Assembly: GCF_000379945.1 (NCBI RefSeq)
Contig: NZ_KB904150.1
Coordinates: forward strand, 27,213-91,212
Source: Porphyromonas macacae DSM 20710 = JCM 13914
Lineage (GTDB): Bacteria; Bacteroidota; Bacteroidia; Bacteroidales; Porphyromonadaceae
DNA: 64,000 bases
Direction of reading: 5' to 3'
Below, in pieces: positions 55,480 through 63,210 of this stretch. Within the stretch, counting starts at the first letter, position 1. Every line of letters begins with the position of its first letter. The translations under genes and the position numbers were made by a program. Below the pieces are notes generated by a model. That model searched no databases, was not told where the DNA came from, and was given only the letters and a program-made list of their open reading frames with translations.

Positions 55480-55596
55480 AATAGGAACGAACTAAATTAG
55501 ATATAATGAATAAAACTATGTATTTTTTCCCGTATTGCCAACTAATATTACTGTTTAAGTGATTTTCGGTTTGATGGAGATATAACAAACCGGCAT

Positions 55597-56808
55597 TTAT
55601 TCGACTCTTAAGACTAAACCTTTCAGATATTCACCTTCGGGGTGATATATGTTTATGGGGTGATCTTCCGGTTGAGTGAGTTGGTGCAGGATACGTACAC
55701 GCCTTCCGGTGGAAGCTGCTGCACTGAATACGGACAGCCTGAACTCCTCCCGACTGACAGCCTGTGAGCAGCTGAAAGTAAACAATATGCCGCCGGGGGC
55801 TATTTTCTTAAAAGCTTGTGCGTTGATGCGGCGATAGCCTTGCAGAGCATTGCGCAGCACTTTTCTGTGCTTTGCAAATGCAGGAGGGTCTAATACGATG
55901 AGATCATAGTATCCCTGGGGCATCTCTTCCAGATATTTGAAAGCATCGGTTGTGATGCTTTTATGTCGTAGAAAAGCTTCTTCCGGCTTGATATTGAGAC
56001 CTACATTTTTATCGGTCAAACTCATTGCTTTTGCCGAACTGTCCACAGAGTGAACTTCTTGGGCTCCACCTCTGAGGGCGTATAACGAAAAGCCGCCGGT
56101 ATAGCAGAAAGTATTAAGTACTTTTTTGTTGAGAGCATAATGTTCGAGAAGAGCCCTGTTATTGCGTTGATCGATAAAGAAGCCTGTTTTTTGTCCTCGC
56201 GACCAGTCGGGATAGAACAGGATACCGTTTTCTTGTACAGGCTCTTCTTCGGCTCTGCCTGTGAGAAAACCGTCGTGTGCATCGAGGTTGGCTTTGAAGG
56301 GCAGGGTGTTTTCGGATTTGTAATAAACGGCATCTATGATATTCCCCAAAATATTCTTCAGAGCGTTGGCTATCGAGATGCGTGCATAATGCATGCCTGC
56401 ACTGTGCGCCTGCAAGACGGCCGTTCGTCCATAAATATCTATAATGAGCCCGGGCATACCGTCACCTTCACCGTGAACAAGTCTCATGACGTTGTTGTCC
56501 TTACGTATCAGATTGCAGTCTTGCCGAAGCCGCAGAGCTGCCGCTAATTTTCTGCTCCAGAAATCCTCGTTCACTTCCTCATCGGCATCGAAAGATAAAA
56601 TTCTTACCGTAATGCTCTCCGGTGCATAATGGCCGATAGCCAATGGTTCTTCGTCGTGAGAGACGACTTTGACCAAATCGCCTTCCTGCGGTTCCCCTTG
56701 AATAGCACGGATAGCACCGGAAAAAACCCAGGGATGGAAACGTTTTATGGATTCATCTCTTTTGGGTAAAAGTTTTATGATGGCCGAAGGTTTAGCTACC
56801 TCTGTCAT
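55597..56808 (-). CDS. RlmI-type 23S rRNA cytosine methyltransferase
   Basis: 403 residues? The coding frame from the ATG at 56808 gives about 403 codons; a longer frame to 57027 lies within the upstream gene. An N-terminal PUA domain (RFHPWVFSGAIRAIQGEPQEGDLVKV) is followed by an EEHEE-like segment and a Rossmann methyltransferase domain: FIDQRNNRALLEHY, NTFCYTGGFSLYALRGGAQEVHSVDSS (SAM binding) and LIVLDPPAFAKH. It methylates 23S rRNA, by analogy m5C1962. Its ATG overlaps the exonuclease stop (ATGA). Confidence 0.92.
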   Translation of the reverse strand: MTEVAKPSAIIKLLPKRDESIKRFHPWVFSGAIRAIQGEPQEGDLVKVVSHDEEPLAIGHYAPESITVRILSFDADEEVNEDFWSRKLAAALRLRQDCNLIRKDNNVMRLVHGEGDGMPGLIIDIYGRTAVLQAHSAGMHYARISIANALKNILGNIIDAVYYKSENTLPFKANLDAHDGFLTGRAEEEPVQENGILFYPDWSRGQKTGFFIDQRNNRALLEHYALNKKVLNTFCYTGGFSLYALRGGAQEVHSVDSSAKAMSLTDKNVGLNIKPEEAFLRHKSITTDAFKYLEEMPQGYYDLIVLDPPAFAKHRKVLRNALQGYRRINAQAFKKIAPGGILFTFSCSQAVSREEFRLSVFSAAASTGRRVRILHQLTQPEDHPINIYHPEGEYLKGLVLRVE

Positions 56809-57440
56809 ATAAGTGCGAATTGGATGGGTGAAGGAGCCGGCAACTCCATTAATTTGTTGAATATCCTCAATGATGCCCATGCATCCAAAGCGGCATATTC
56901 TTGTTGAGAAACGGTAAGGTCTTGAGCTTCCCAGTTCGTTAGCCGTTGACTTTTGCTTATTTTTTCCTGATAAATGATGGCATATATTTTCTGCAGGCTT
57001 GCATCTTTTATTCCGTAAGCCGGACACAAACGTTGCAGTTCGATAAAACTTTCGGCATTGAATTTTGCTCTTTTGCGTAGAGCTCTGATATCGTCCAGTA
57101 CGCTTAGCCCCACTTTTAAGATGGATTTGTTTTCCAGAATTCCGACCAAAGAAGAGGGTAGTCCTATCTTGTTCATGCGGAACAGATAGCAGTCGTTTTC
57201 GGTTGATAGTTGAAGTAATGCCACATCGTGCTGCTCTCCTTTTCTGAAACTCGGCCGTGTTTCCGTATCGAACCCGATAGCCCGATAGCCCGAAAGCTCG
57301 TCGACAGCCTGTGCCAGAAGTTCGTTATTGTCTATCAAGTGTAAGTTTCCTCGAAATTCGGCTTTTGGGAAACTGTCTATTGTTTCCTTGCTGACGGAAG
57401 GCTGAAATGCGAGCAGATTTATATTTCTTACCGGTTCCAT
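56805..57440 (-). CDS. RNase D-like 3'-5' exonuclease
   Basis: 211 residues, a single DEDDy exonuclease domain without HRDC domains. Motifs: GFDTETRPSF (first Asp and Glu), KVGLSVLDDIRAL (second Asp), and QEYAALDAWASLRIF (Tyr and Asp). It cleaves RNA or DNA from the 3' end; the substrate is unknown. It overlaps the methyltransferase gene by four bases and follows DUF5063 by 13 bases. Confidence 0.92.
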   Translation of the reverse strand: MEPVRNINLLAFQPSVSKETIDSFPKAEFRGNLHLIDNNELLAQAVDELSGYRAIGFDTETRPSFRKGEQHDVALLQLSTENDCYLFRMNKIGLPSSLVGILENKSILKVGLSVLDDIRALRKRAKFNAESFIELQRLCPAYGIKDASLQKIYAIIYQEKISKSQRLTNWEAQDLTVSQQEYAALDAWASLRIFNKLMELPAPSPIQFALI

Positions 57441-57453
57441 GGATGAAAACTCC

Positions 57454-58035
57454 TTAAATTAAAGACTCCGGGATAACGTTATTTTGCTCATTATCCAGAT
57501 GCTCCATAGCCTCCGAAGAATATTCGATACGGTGTAGAGCGGTTAATGCAGCCAACAGATGTTCGCCCCAATACTCTGCAAAATAATGTCTGCATCGACC
57601 GATTGCAGAAAGTAAAGCCATTTCATTTTCTTCGCGAATTATACCCAAAAGGTTGACAACATTTTGATATACGTCTGCTAAATATTCCGCTATGTTCGCC
57701 GCGATCGGAGCATCGCTGTATTGCATGTCGTTGTGTGTGGCTGTAAGGAATGTGTTGTAGTTTCCGAGCAAGCTGCTTACTTTTCCCATAAGCAGGTTGT
57801 AGGTGTCTTCATCCACATAATCTTCCACATAGTTTTCCGGATCATATTCGTATGCCGGCAGAAGAGCTGTTTTTACGTATAACAGCCCCAAAATTCGTGT
57901 CAGACGACTTACAAATTCTGAGGGTGTAAAGTCTGAAGCCTGCTCCATCATAGCTGCAAAATTCACCCCAACAGTGGCAAACTCTATGATTTCTTTGCCC
58001 ATAAAACCGGCGGAAGAGTTCTCTTTTCGTTTCAT
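57454..58035 (-). CDS. DUF5063 family protein
   Basis: 193 residues from the first ATG. If the promoter at 58040 is used, transcription would begin near 58033 and the start must be the ATG at 58002 (MGKEIIEFATVGVNF, 182 residues). The sequence is acidic and helical (AYEYDPENYVEDYVDEDTYNLLMGKVSSLLG; HYFAEYWGEHLLAALTAL), with no known active site. Its placement with the exonuclease and RlmI-type genes is common in Bacteroidota; function unknown. Confidence 0.8.
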   Translation of the reverse strand: MKRKENSSAGFMGKEIIEFATVGVNFAAMMEQASDFTPSEFVSRLTRILGLLYVKTALLPAYEYDPENYVEDYVDEDTYNLLMGKVSSLLGNYNTFLTATHNDMQYSDAPIAANIAEYLADVYQNVVNLLGIIREENEMALLSAIGRCRHYFAEYWGEHLLAALTALHRIEYSSEAMEHLDNEQNNVIPESLI

Positions 58036-58039
58036 ATAA

Positions 58040-58047
58040 CAAAGTTA
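58040..58047 (-). promoter_or_regulatory. Promoter -7 element of the DUF5063 operon
   Basis: TAACTTTG on the minus strand, an exact TAnnTTTG. Confidence 0.45.
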
Positions 58048-58052
58048 TAGCT

Positions 58053-58075
58053 TTTGTTCCATTTTATGGAACAAA
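58053..58075. promoter_or_regulatory. Palindrome overlapping the DUF5063 promoter, possible operator
   Basis: TTTGTTCCA (58053-58061) and TGGAACAAA (58067-58075) are perfect inverted repeats with a 5-base spacer. They sit just upstream of the -7 element, between it and the -33 region of the minus-strand promoter. That is the place for a repressor site. Confidence 0.4.
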
Positions 58076-58230
58076 TACGAAATCTGCATTGTATAAAAGC
58101 CAAAAATCAAGGAGCTATTCGAGGAAGGGATATTACGGAGTAGCTGGAAGGTAAATAAAAATAAATGAGAATGGGGAACAATATGTCGAAAGGTTGAAGA
58201 AGTAGAGCAAAGGCTGTGTGTTTCGCATTT

Positions 58231-58590
58231 TCAATTCGTCAATAATTTTATTGCCTCTGATCGAGAGTTGACAAAATTTATTTGTTTGCCTTTGTTACTT
58301 TCAAAAATAAAATCGTTTAAACTCTTGTTCTGAAACTTAGAAAAATCTCCAACAATTATCAATGGCATTCGATATTGAGCAAATTTTTGGAGTATATCTC
58401 CTGCTATTTTAGTTTTTAGGTCGAAAAAAGCAGGTATAATATTCTTTTCGTAGACAATGATTTTATCAAATCCCTGATAATATAAATTCCCCAATAAGTC
58501 TAATCCGTCTTCGATAGATCTTAAAATTATTTTGTCTGTTATGATTTCAGCCACCTTTATGTTGCCGATATTGTGTGTTTCGATTTTCAT
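58231..58590 (-). CDS. DUF4180 family protein
   Basis: 119 residues, no signal peptide. It matches the DUF4180 pattern: VAEIITDKIILRSIEDGLDLLGNLYYQGFDKIIVYEKNIIPAFFDLKTKIAGDILQKF, then MPLIIVGDFSKFQNKSLNDFIFESNKG. No catalytic residues are known to me. The gene stands alone at the left end of an AT-rich block and is bounded by a 195-base gap on its downstream side that holds nothing else recognisable. Confidence 0.75.
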   Translation of the reverse strand: MKIETHNIGNIKVAEIITDKIILRSIEDGLDLLGNLYYQGFDKIIVYEKNIIPAFFDLKTKIAGDILQKFAQYRMPLIIVGDFSKFQNKSLNDFIFESNKGKQINFVNSRSEAIKLLTN

Positions 58591-58678
58591 ACTACGAAGA
58601 GAAGATACGGATTAAGATTTGCCTATGAAAAGAAAAAGTGTAGCGTATCTATTGATACTTTACAGATAAGACGACACA

Positions 58679-58716
58679 AAAAGAACTTGCTCCGTCTTTG
58701 TGGAGTAAGTTCTTTT
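58679..58716 (-). terminator. Terminator of the secreted esterase gene
   Basis: A 15-bp stem with one wobble: AAAAGAACTTGCTCC (58679-58693) with GGAGTAAGTTCTTTT (58702-58716). The minus-strand 3' side reads TTTTTGTG, so it stops transcription from the esterase gene. Confidence 0.75.
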
Positions 58717-58815
58717 CTCTTATTTACTTTGATATATCACCTTGCTCAATATCTAAATATATCTAATTTTTGAGTTTGTGATAATATAAAACTCTACAAC
58801 TCTATCGGATAAACT

Positions 58816-60501
58816 TTATTGTATGTTGACTTGATTTATCCAAACTTGAATTCTGTCTTGGTTTATATTGAAATTCTGCAACATAAAATTCGTGTTATAT
58901 CCAATCCTCTTATTAAAGCACAATTTTCCGTTTAGATATATCCGTACTTTCTTTCCCGTATCTATCATTTCTGGAGATATATTCACCGAGAAAGATTTTA
59001 CACAAGAGGTTTCAATTCGAAAGATGTTATTTTCATACTTTGCTATTATCTTACCCGATTTACGAGGAAAGTCGAAAGCCATTCGATCCACTTCCATAAC
59101 TACAAGGCTATCTTTTTCGTCGTATTTCAGCCAACGATTGATTTTGAAGTTCTTTACTTTGTGCCAGTCTTTTCTCACAGCCAACGTATCGAGTTTAATA
59201 TTGGAAAGCCAATCAATATCTCCATAGCATTCATCGTCAAACTCCCAAGATATTTCTTTTGGAAAAGGATTTCTTTGTCGCTTAAGAAGGTCTGCAAATA
59301 AAATTCCATAGGCTGGCTCTGATTCATCGAACTGAGGAAACGAGTGCGGAAACCCATTGTACCGATACTCTTTGTAATCGGCATTGATACTATTCATCAG
59401 CTGGGTGAAATCGTCGTTTGCATTGGGTGGATAGTAGTAATCCTCATCTGTTGAGAAGTTGATAAATGAGCGGTTTTTGATATTCTCTACAAAAGTGCCT
59501 CCTGTAAAGACTTTTGGATAAGTATTGAAACCATAGAAACCTGCAAATAAAGTTGGCTGTTTCATCAGATACGAGAAAGATCCTGTCGCCCCATTGGAGT
59601 GTCCTGAAATAAACACTTTATCATCATCCACATTGAGTGCCTTTTTGACAAGCGCAACTATCTTAGGAATCATAAAGAAGCCGTCATCGGAAGTCATCCA
59701 ATTGAACTTTCCGCTACCTTTCGGAAAAACCAATATCACATCATTCTGTTCAGCGTACTTCGTGTAATATCTATTCCAATCATAGAGTACCCAAGAGGCA
59801 AGCTGATAATCAGATAGCTGATTATATCTGACAGCCCCATGCAAAAAGAATAGCAGTGGATAGCTCTTGTTAGGGCTGTAATTTTTAGGAATATGTACAA
59901 AAAACGAGGTTTTAACCGAATCATTTATTGCAAACGAAATAGAGTAATTCTGTCTTTTCTTGGATAAATATCCATTCTTCTTTCGGATTTCCTTATATAG
60001 AGTCTTGCCGTCTTTTACTTTGTATAGTGGAACTTTATTGGAAGCATAAAATTCTTTTTCATTTACGTTCAATTCTTCGTAAAAAGTTAGCTTCGCTTTC
60101 AGAGCTTTTTGTTTCAATTCGTTCCACCTTACATCTGAGAGCAAATTCTTATACTCATTTTCAGACTCATCTCCAAGGATATAACTCCAATTTGGTTCCC
60201 AAGGGAGGTTCGGCTTTAGTTCAAATAAAAGAGTAAGATATTTGAAAGCCTTGTCATTCTCTTTTAGGTCAGATGCAAGAACAGAAGCTTTGTACAATCC
60301 AGTCTCATCGATGCTATCAGGAAAAAGAGAGAAAGCACGTTCGTACATATCAAAAGACTTTCTGTAACCTACAGTATCTTTCGCTTCCCACATAGTCTCT
60401 AAAGCCTCTTTCGTTAGTTTAGAATAATTCTCTTGCCCATGCAGAGGGATACATGCAAACACATAAAAAAGAATGATACACTTTGTTATTCGTTGGTTCA
60501 T
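58816..60501 (-). CDS. Secreted alpha/beta-hydrolase (esterase, PHB-depolymerase-like)
   Basis: 561 residues from the ATG at 60501, giving a signal peptide (MNQRITKCIILFYVFACIPLHGQ); an earlier start at 60543 spoils it. Residues about 20-170 are helical and TPR-like (AFSLFPDSIDETGLYKA). The hydrolase domain has HGAV (oxyanion side, about residue 225), the nucleophile serine in ISGHSNGATGSFSYL, and a likely catalytic histidine in GFPHSFPQF. The last 130 residues look like a separate beta-rich domain. Substrate unknown. The codon use looks AT-richer than that of neighbouring genes. Confidence 0.85.
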   Translation of the reverse strand: MNQRITKCIILFYVFACIPLHGQENYSKLTKEALETMWEAKDTVGYRKSFDMYERAFSLFPDSIDETGLYKASVLASDLKENDKAFKYLTLLFELKPNLPWEPNWSYILGDESENEYKNLLSDVRWNELKQKALKAKLTFYEELNVNEKEFYASNKVPLYKVKDGKTLYKEIRKKNGYLSKKRQNYSISFAINDSVKTSFFVHIPKNYSPNKSYPLLFFLHGAVRYNQLSDYQLASWVLYDWNRYYTKYAEQNDVILVFPKGSGKFNWMTSDDGFFMIPKIVALVKKALNVDDDKVFISGHSNGATGSFSYLMKQPTLFAGFYGFNTYPKVFTGGTFVENIKNRSFINFSTDEDYYYPPNANDDFTQLMNSINADYKEYRYNGFPHSFPQFDESEPAYGILFADLLKRQRNPFPKEISWEFDDECYGDIDWLSNIKLDTLAVRKDWHKVKNFKINRWLKYDEKDSLVVMEVDRMAFDFPRKSGKIIAKYENNIFRIETSCVKSFSVNISPEMIDTGKKVRIYLNGKLCFNKRIGYNTNFMLQNFNINQDRIQVWINQVNIQ

Positions 60502-60585
60502 CTTGAGTGCTTTAATCACAAACTTAACCTCCCTGACTGTCAACTTTTTCAGGACATTTCAACTCAAAAACATACAGATAGAAAT

Positions 60586-60780
60586 TTACTTAATTTTAAA
60601 ATCCTTTTGTTTTTTTAATTTAACAAGCAAGAAGAGAAAGGTAATTAAGAATAACCAACCTGCAAGGATGGCTCCATAAATAAAGTTAATTTTAATATCA
60701 TAGAGAAAACTCATAATAAACATTCCGACTATAGCCGTTACGACTGCATATACCAATGTGAATAGCGTATTTTTATACAT
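60586..60780 (-). CDS. Small membrane protein, function unknown
   Basis: 64 residues with two hydrophobic helices (LFTLVYAVVTAIVGMFIMSFLY and FIYGAILAGWLFLITFLFLLV) joined by a short loop, and a lysine-rich C-terminus (KLKKQKDFKIK) that should lie in the cytoplasm. It lies 84 bases before the esterase start and may be co-transcribed. No family recognised. Confidence 0.65.
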   Translation of the reverse strand: MYKNTLFTLVYAVVTAIVGMFIMSFLYDIKINFIYGAILAGWLFLITFLFLLVKLKKQKDFKIK

Positions 60781-61191
60781 TTGCCTTTTAAAAAGGAATG
60801 GGATTGCCTCTCCTTTATATTTCCATTCTTTAATTTGTTCATTTTTTGATTATTATTCATTTTAATGGCAAAAAACGTTTTAATATCTTCTATAGACATA
60901 CAAATTCTTGCAAAGTGCCGCAGACTCGAACCGCTCTCTTCAATGCTATAAGTGTCTCCAACCTTACAGGTTAATTTTCCATTTACAGATTCTCATAATA
61001 AAGATAATAATTTGTTTGGAACGTGCAGCGATTTTATCCTCAATTGCAGATTACAGTATCGGATACAACGATGCAACAGAATTAGGGAAAAATCATTCGG
61101 AAATTTAAAGGTTCTTTCTTTTTCTGGTTTTTGTTAATTAATTTCTGAATATATCTAATTTGGGAATCTGAAATATCGCTAAAAAATTGAC
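60781..61191. other. AT-rich gap with no supported gene
   Basis: About 410 bases between the small membrane protein and the IS remnant. One minus-strand frame is open from 60992 to about 60742 and its first part reads like protein (GKLTCKVGDTYSIEESG), but it has no start codon at its head and ends inside the next gene. It may be a decayed gene end; nothing firmer can be said. Confidence 0.4.
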
Positions 61192-61600
61192 GTGTACTGA
61201 AAAAAGTTGACACTCGAGGCGGTCAAAAAAGCAGTAATTATGTCTAAACATTTGACCGACTCCGAGCGTCTGAGAATTTTAGAGGAATATCTCGTGAGCT
61301 CCCAAAGCAAGTATGCCATCGCCAAGAAGTACCGCATTGCTCAGTGTCTTATTAACGATTGGCTTCGTAAATTTGGTCTTGAAGACAAAATTCCTCAAGA
61401 CCCGATGAAAACATCCCCCGTTGCCAAGAGCGATTTAACGCTCAAAGAAAGAGAAGAATCAGAACGTTTACGTTAAGAGAATCGTTTGCTCAAGACCAAG
61501 CTCAAATGCGAAAAAGAGTGTCAACCTGAAATGGTTTTTAGAAAAACAGTATAAATTTAATCACGAACTTAACAGCCCCGAGTGACTTTTTTCAGTACAC
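61192..61600. mobile_element. Decayed, internally deleted IS3-family element
   Basis: The element is bounded by 16-base perfect inverted repeats, GTGTACTGAAAAAAGT (61192-61207) and its complement (61585-61600); similarity continues inward with CACTCG on both sides. The ends fit the TG...CA termini of IS3 family elements. Only about 410 bases remain: a broken orfA and no orfB transposase. No clear target duplication is seen, so the ends or flanks have changed since insertion. Confidence 0.8.
61240..61554 (+). pseudogene. Broken IS3-type transposase orfA
   Basis: The frame MSKHLTDSERLRILEEYL starts at 61240 (an earlier ATG-less part reaches 61207) and has the helix-turn-helix SKYAIAKKYRIAQCLINDWLRKFG. 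A TAA at 61474-61476 stops it, but the same frame goes on as ENRLLKTKLKCEKE, the leucine-zipper stretch that follows ERLRK in intact OrfA proteins. So the stop most likely replaced a lysine codon. The frame ends at 61554, and nothing of orfB remains. Confidence 0.75.
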
Positions 61601-61607
61601 ATCAGGA

Positions 61608-61702
61608 CAAAAATTCTCTGCCTGATGGTTGAAAATTCTTCAGGCAAAGAATAAAAATCCAAGTTAACTTGGTTGAAAATTCTTAGCGCTACGGATTTTT
61701 AT
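61608..61702. repeat. Dispersed modular palindromic repeat, copy C
   Basis: Bases 61620-61652 are identical to 31863-31895. A perfect 14-base palindrome CCAAGTTAACTTGG is at 61659-61672, and TTGAAAATTCTTAGCGC follows. It begins 8 bases after the right end of the IS remnant. Confidence 0.85.
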
Positions 61703-61751
61703 CTCTACGGGATAGAGTAATCAATAGAACATTTGCAGAAGTTATATTTGT

Positions 61752-61788
61752 AAAAAAGGGAGGGCATCACAAAGGAAGTGATGCCCTC
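61752..61788 (-). terminator. Terminator of the ROK regulator gene
   Basis: GAGGGCATCAC (61760-61770) pairs perfectly with GTGATGCCCTC (61778-61788). On the minus strand the stem is followed by CCTTTTTTAC. It lies about 100 bases beyond the ROK stop. Confidence 0.85.
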
Positions 61789-61887
61789 TCCTTCAATATT
61801 TATAGTTTGAAGTTTATCTTTATTCTTCAACGAGAAATACTTTATATAAGGGAGTCCTTTCTCGAAAAGAATGATTTATCCGATATT

Positions 61888-63105
61888 TTACACTTCGGAA
61901 AATCTTCTGGTGCGAGCCATCATACATGCTCCGATTACACCTGCTTTCTCTCCTAAGCAAGCTGTAATGATATCGGTATCTCTATTTACAAGATTTAGAG
62001 AATAAGTCCTGACAACAGTCTGTATGGCTTGTTTCAGATAATCTCCTGTTTGTGACAAAGTGCCGCCGATGATAACCAGCTCCGGATTGAATATATTGAT
62101 TAGCGTTGCTACTTGTCGGCCCAGATTTCGTCCCATTTCTCCGAGGATTTCCAGACAAAGGATATCTTCCTGGTTACATGCTTCTATAATGTCGCTAAAT
62201 GTAATCTCTTCCTCGTTTTCCACTTTTTTGCTCAGAATGGAACTTTCTTTGTTTTGAATATGCTCCAGAAGTATCCTGTGCATGGCCAAACCGCTGACTT
62301 CTGTTTCCAAACAACCCTTTTTGCCGCAATGGCATAAAATCTGATTATCGTAAGAGCTGATATGCCCGAATTCACCGCTGAAACCGGATTTACCCATATA
62401 AATCTTTCCGTCCAGAATGATACCGAGTCCCAATCCCCAGCTAAGGTTTATATACAGTACATGTTTATAGTCTTTACCCAGACAGCATCCCTGTGTATAC
62501 TCTCCGTAGGCCATTCCACGCGTGTCGTTGTCGATGGTTACACGCAGGCCTATCTTTTGGGAAATTATTTCGGAAAGAGGTCTTTCATCTCCGAAATTGA
62601 ACAGAATATGGCTGAAGCCGGTTTTCGGATTGATTCGTCCCGGCAGGTTTATATTGATGTTGAGAATATTTTTCTCTGAAACTTCTCCTTCCTCTATAAA
62701 CTTTTTGATGATGTTGCACAGTTCGTTCAGTCTTTCTGGTGAACTTTCAAGCTTAAAAGGAATGTCATATTCGACGCGCTTCATGTCTCCCACCATATCG
62801 ATGAGGCCGATGTTGATAGAGGTGTATTTGACATCTACTCCTATAAAATAACCGGAATCCGGATCCAGACCGTACAAAATAGGGTAGCGACCTCCGGTTG
62901 TTTCCAACTTTCCATAGTCTTTGATACAACCGAAATCAATCATATCCGTAATGAATTTGGTTACGGTAGGTACGCTCAAATTCAATATCTTGGCCAACTC
63001 GGTAATGGTGGCAGGCCCGTTTTCTATGTGGTGAGCTATGATCTTTCTCTTTATTTCCGAGGCTTTTGATCCTTGCTCTAATTCTGTTAATAATTCTTGG
63101 TTCAT
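61888..63105 (-). CDS. ROK-family transcriptional regulator
   Basis: 405 residues. A winged helix-turn-helix (GPATITELAKILNLSVPTVTKFITDMI, about residues 30-57) is followed by an ASKHA sugar-kinase-like domain with FIGVDVKYTSINIGLIDM and IIGGTLSQTGDY. The ROK zinc motif CHCGKKGCLE is intact near residue 260, and the signature SWGLGLGIILDGK precedes it. Such proteins sense a sugar or amino sugar, like NagC and XylR. No sugar operon is adjacent, so the target is unknown. Confidence 0.92.
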   Translation of the reverse strand: MNQELLTELEQGSKASEIKRKIIAHHIENGPATITELAKILNLSVPTVTKFITDMIDFGCIKDYGKLETTGGRYPILYGLDPDSGYFIGVDVKYTSINIGLIDMVGDMKRVEYDIPFKLESSPERLNELCNIIKKFIEEGEVSEKNILNININLPGRINPKTGFSHILFNFGDERPLSEIISQKIGLRVTIDNDTRGMAYGEYTQGCCLGKDYKHVLYINLSWGLGLGIILDGKIYMGKSGFSGEFGHISSYDNQILCHCGKKGCLETEVSGLAMHRILLEHIQNKESSILSKKVENEEEITFSDIIEACNQEDILCLEILGEMGRNLGRQVATLINIFNPELVIIGGTLSQTGDYLKQAIQTVVRTYSLNLVNRDTDIITACLGEKAGVIGACMMARTRRFSEV

Positions 63106-63125
63106 GATGAGTCTATTTATTCTAA

Positions 63126-63139
63126 ATACGTTTCCGTAT
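63126..63139. promoter_or_regulatory. Inverted repeat upstream of the ROK gene, possible operator
   Basis: ATACG-TTTC-CGTAT lies 20 bases before the ROK start, a place suited to autoregulation. It is short and could be chance. Confidence 0.25.
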
Positions 63140-63210
63140 GGCTTTTTATTGTTTTATATATAATTCTTTTTGATGTTTTGTACATCGAGCAGGCTGAGGA
63201 AAATAGAGAA

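Noticed and set aside
9372-61702. CRISPR-like repeats
   Set aside because: The shared 33-base unit occurs once per locus at three distant loci, with no regular array and no cas genes.
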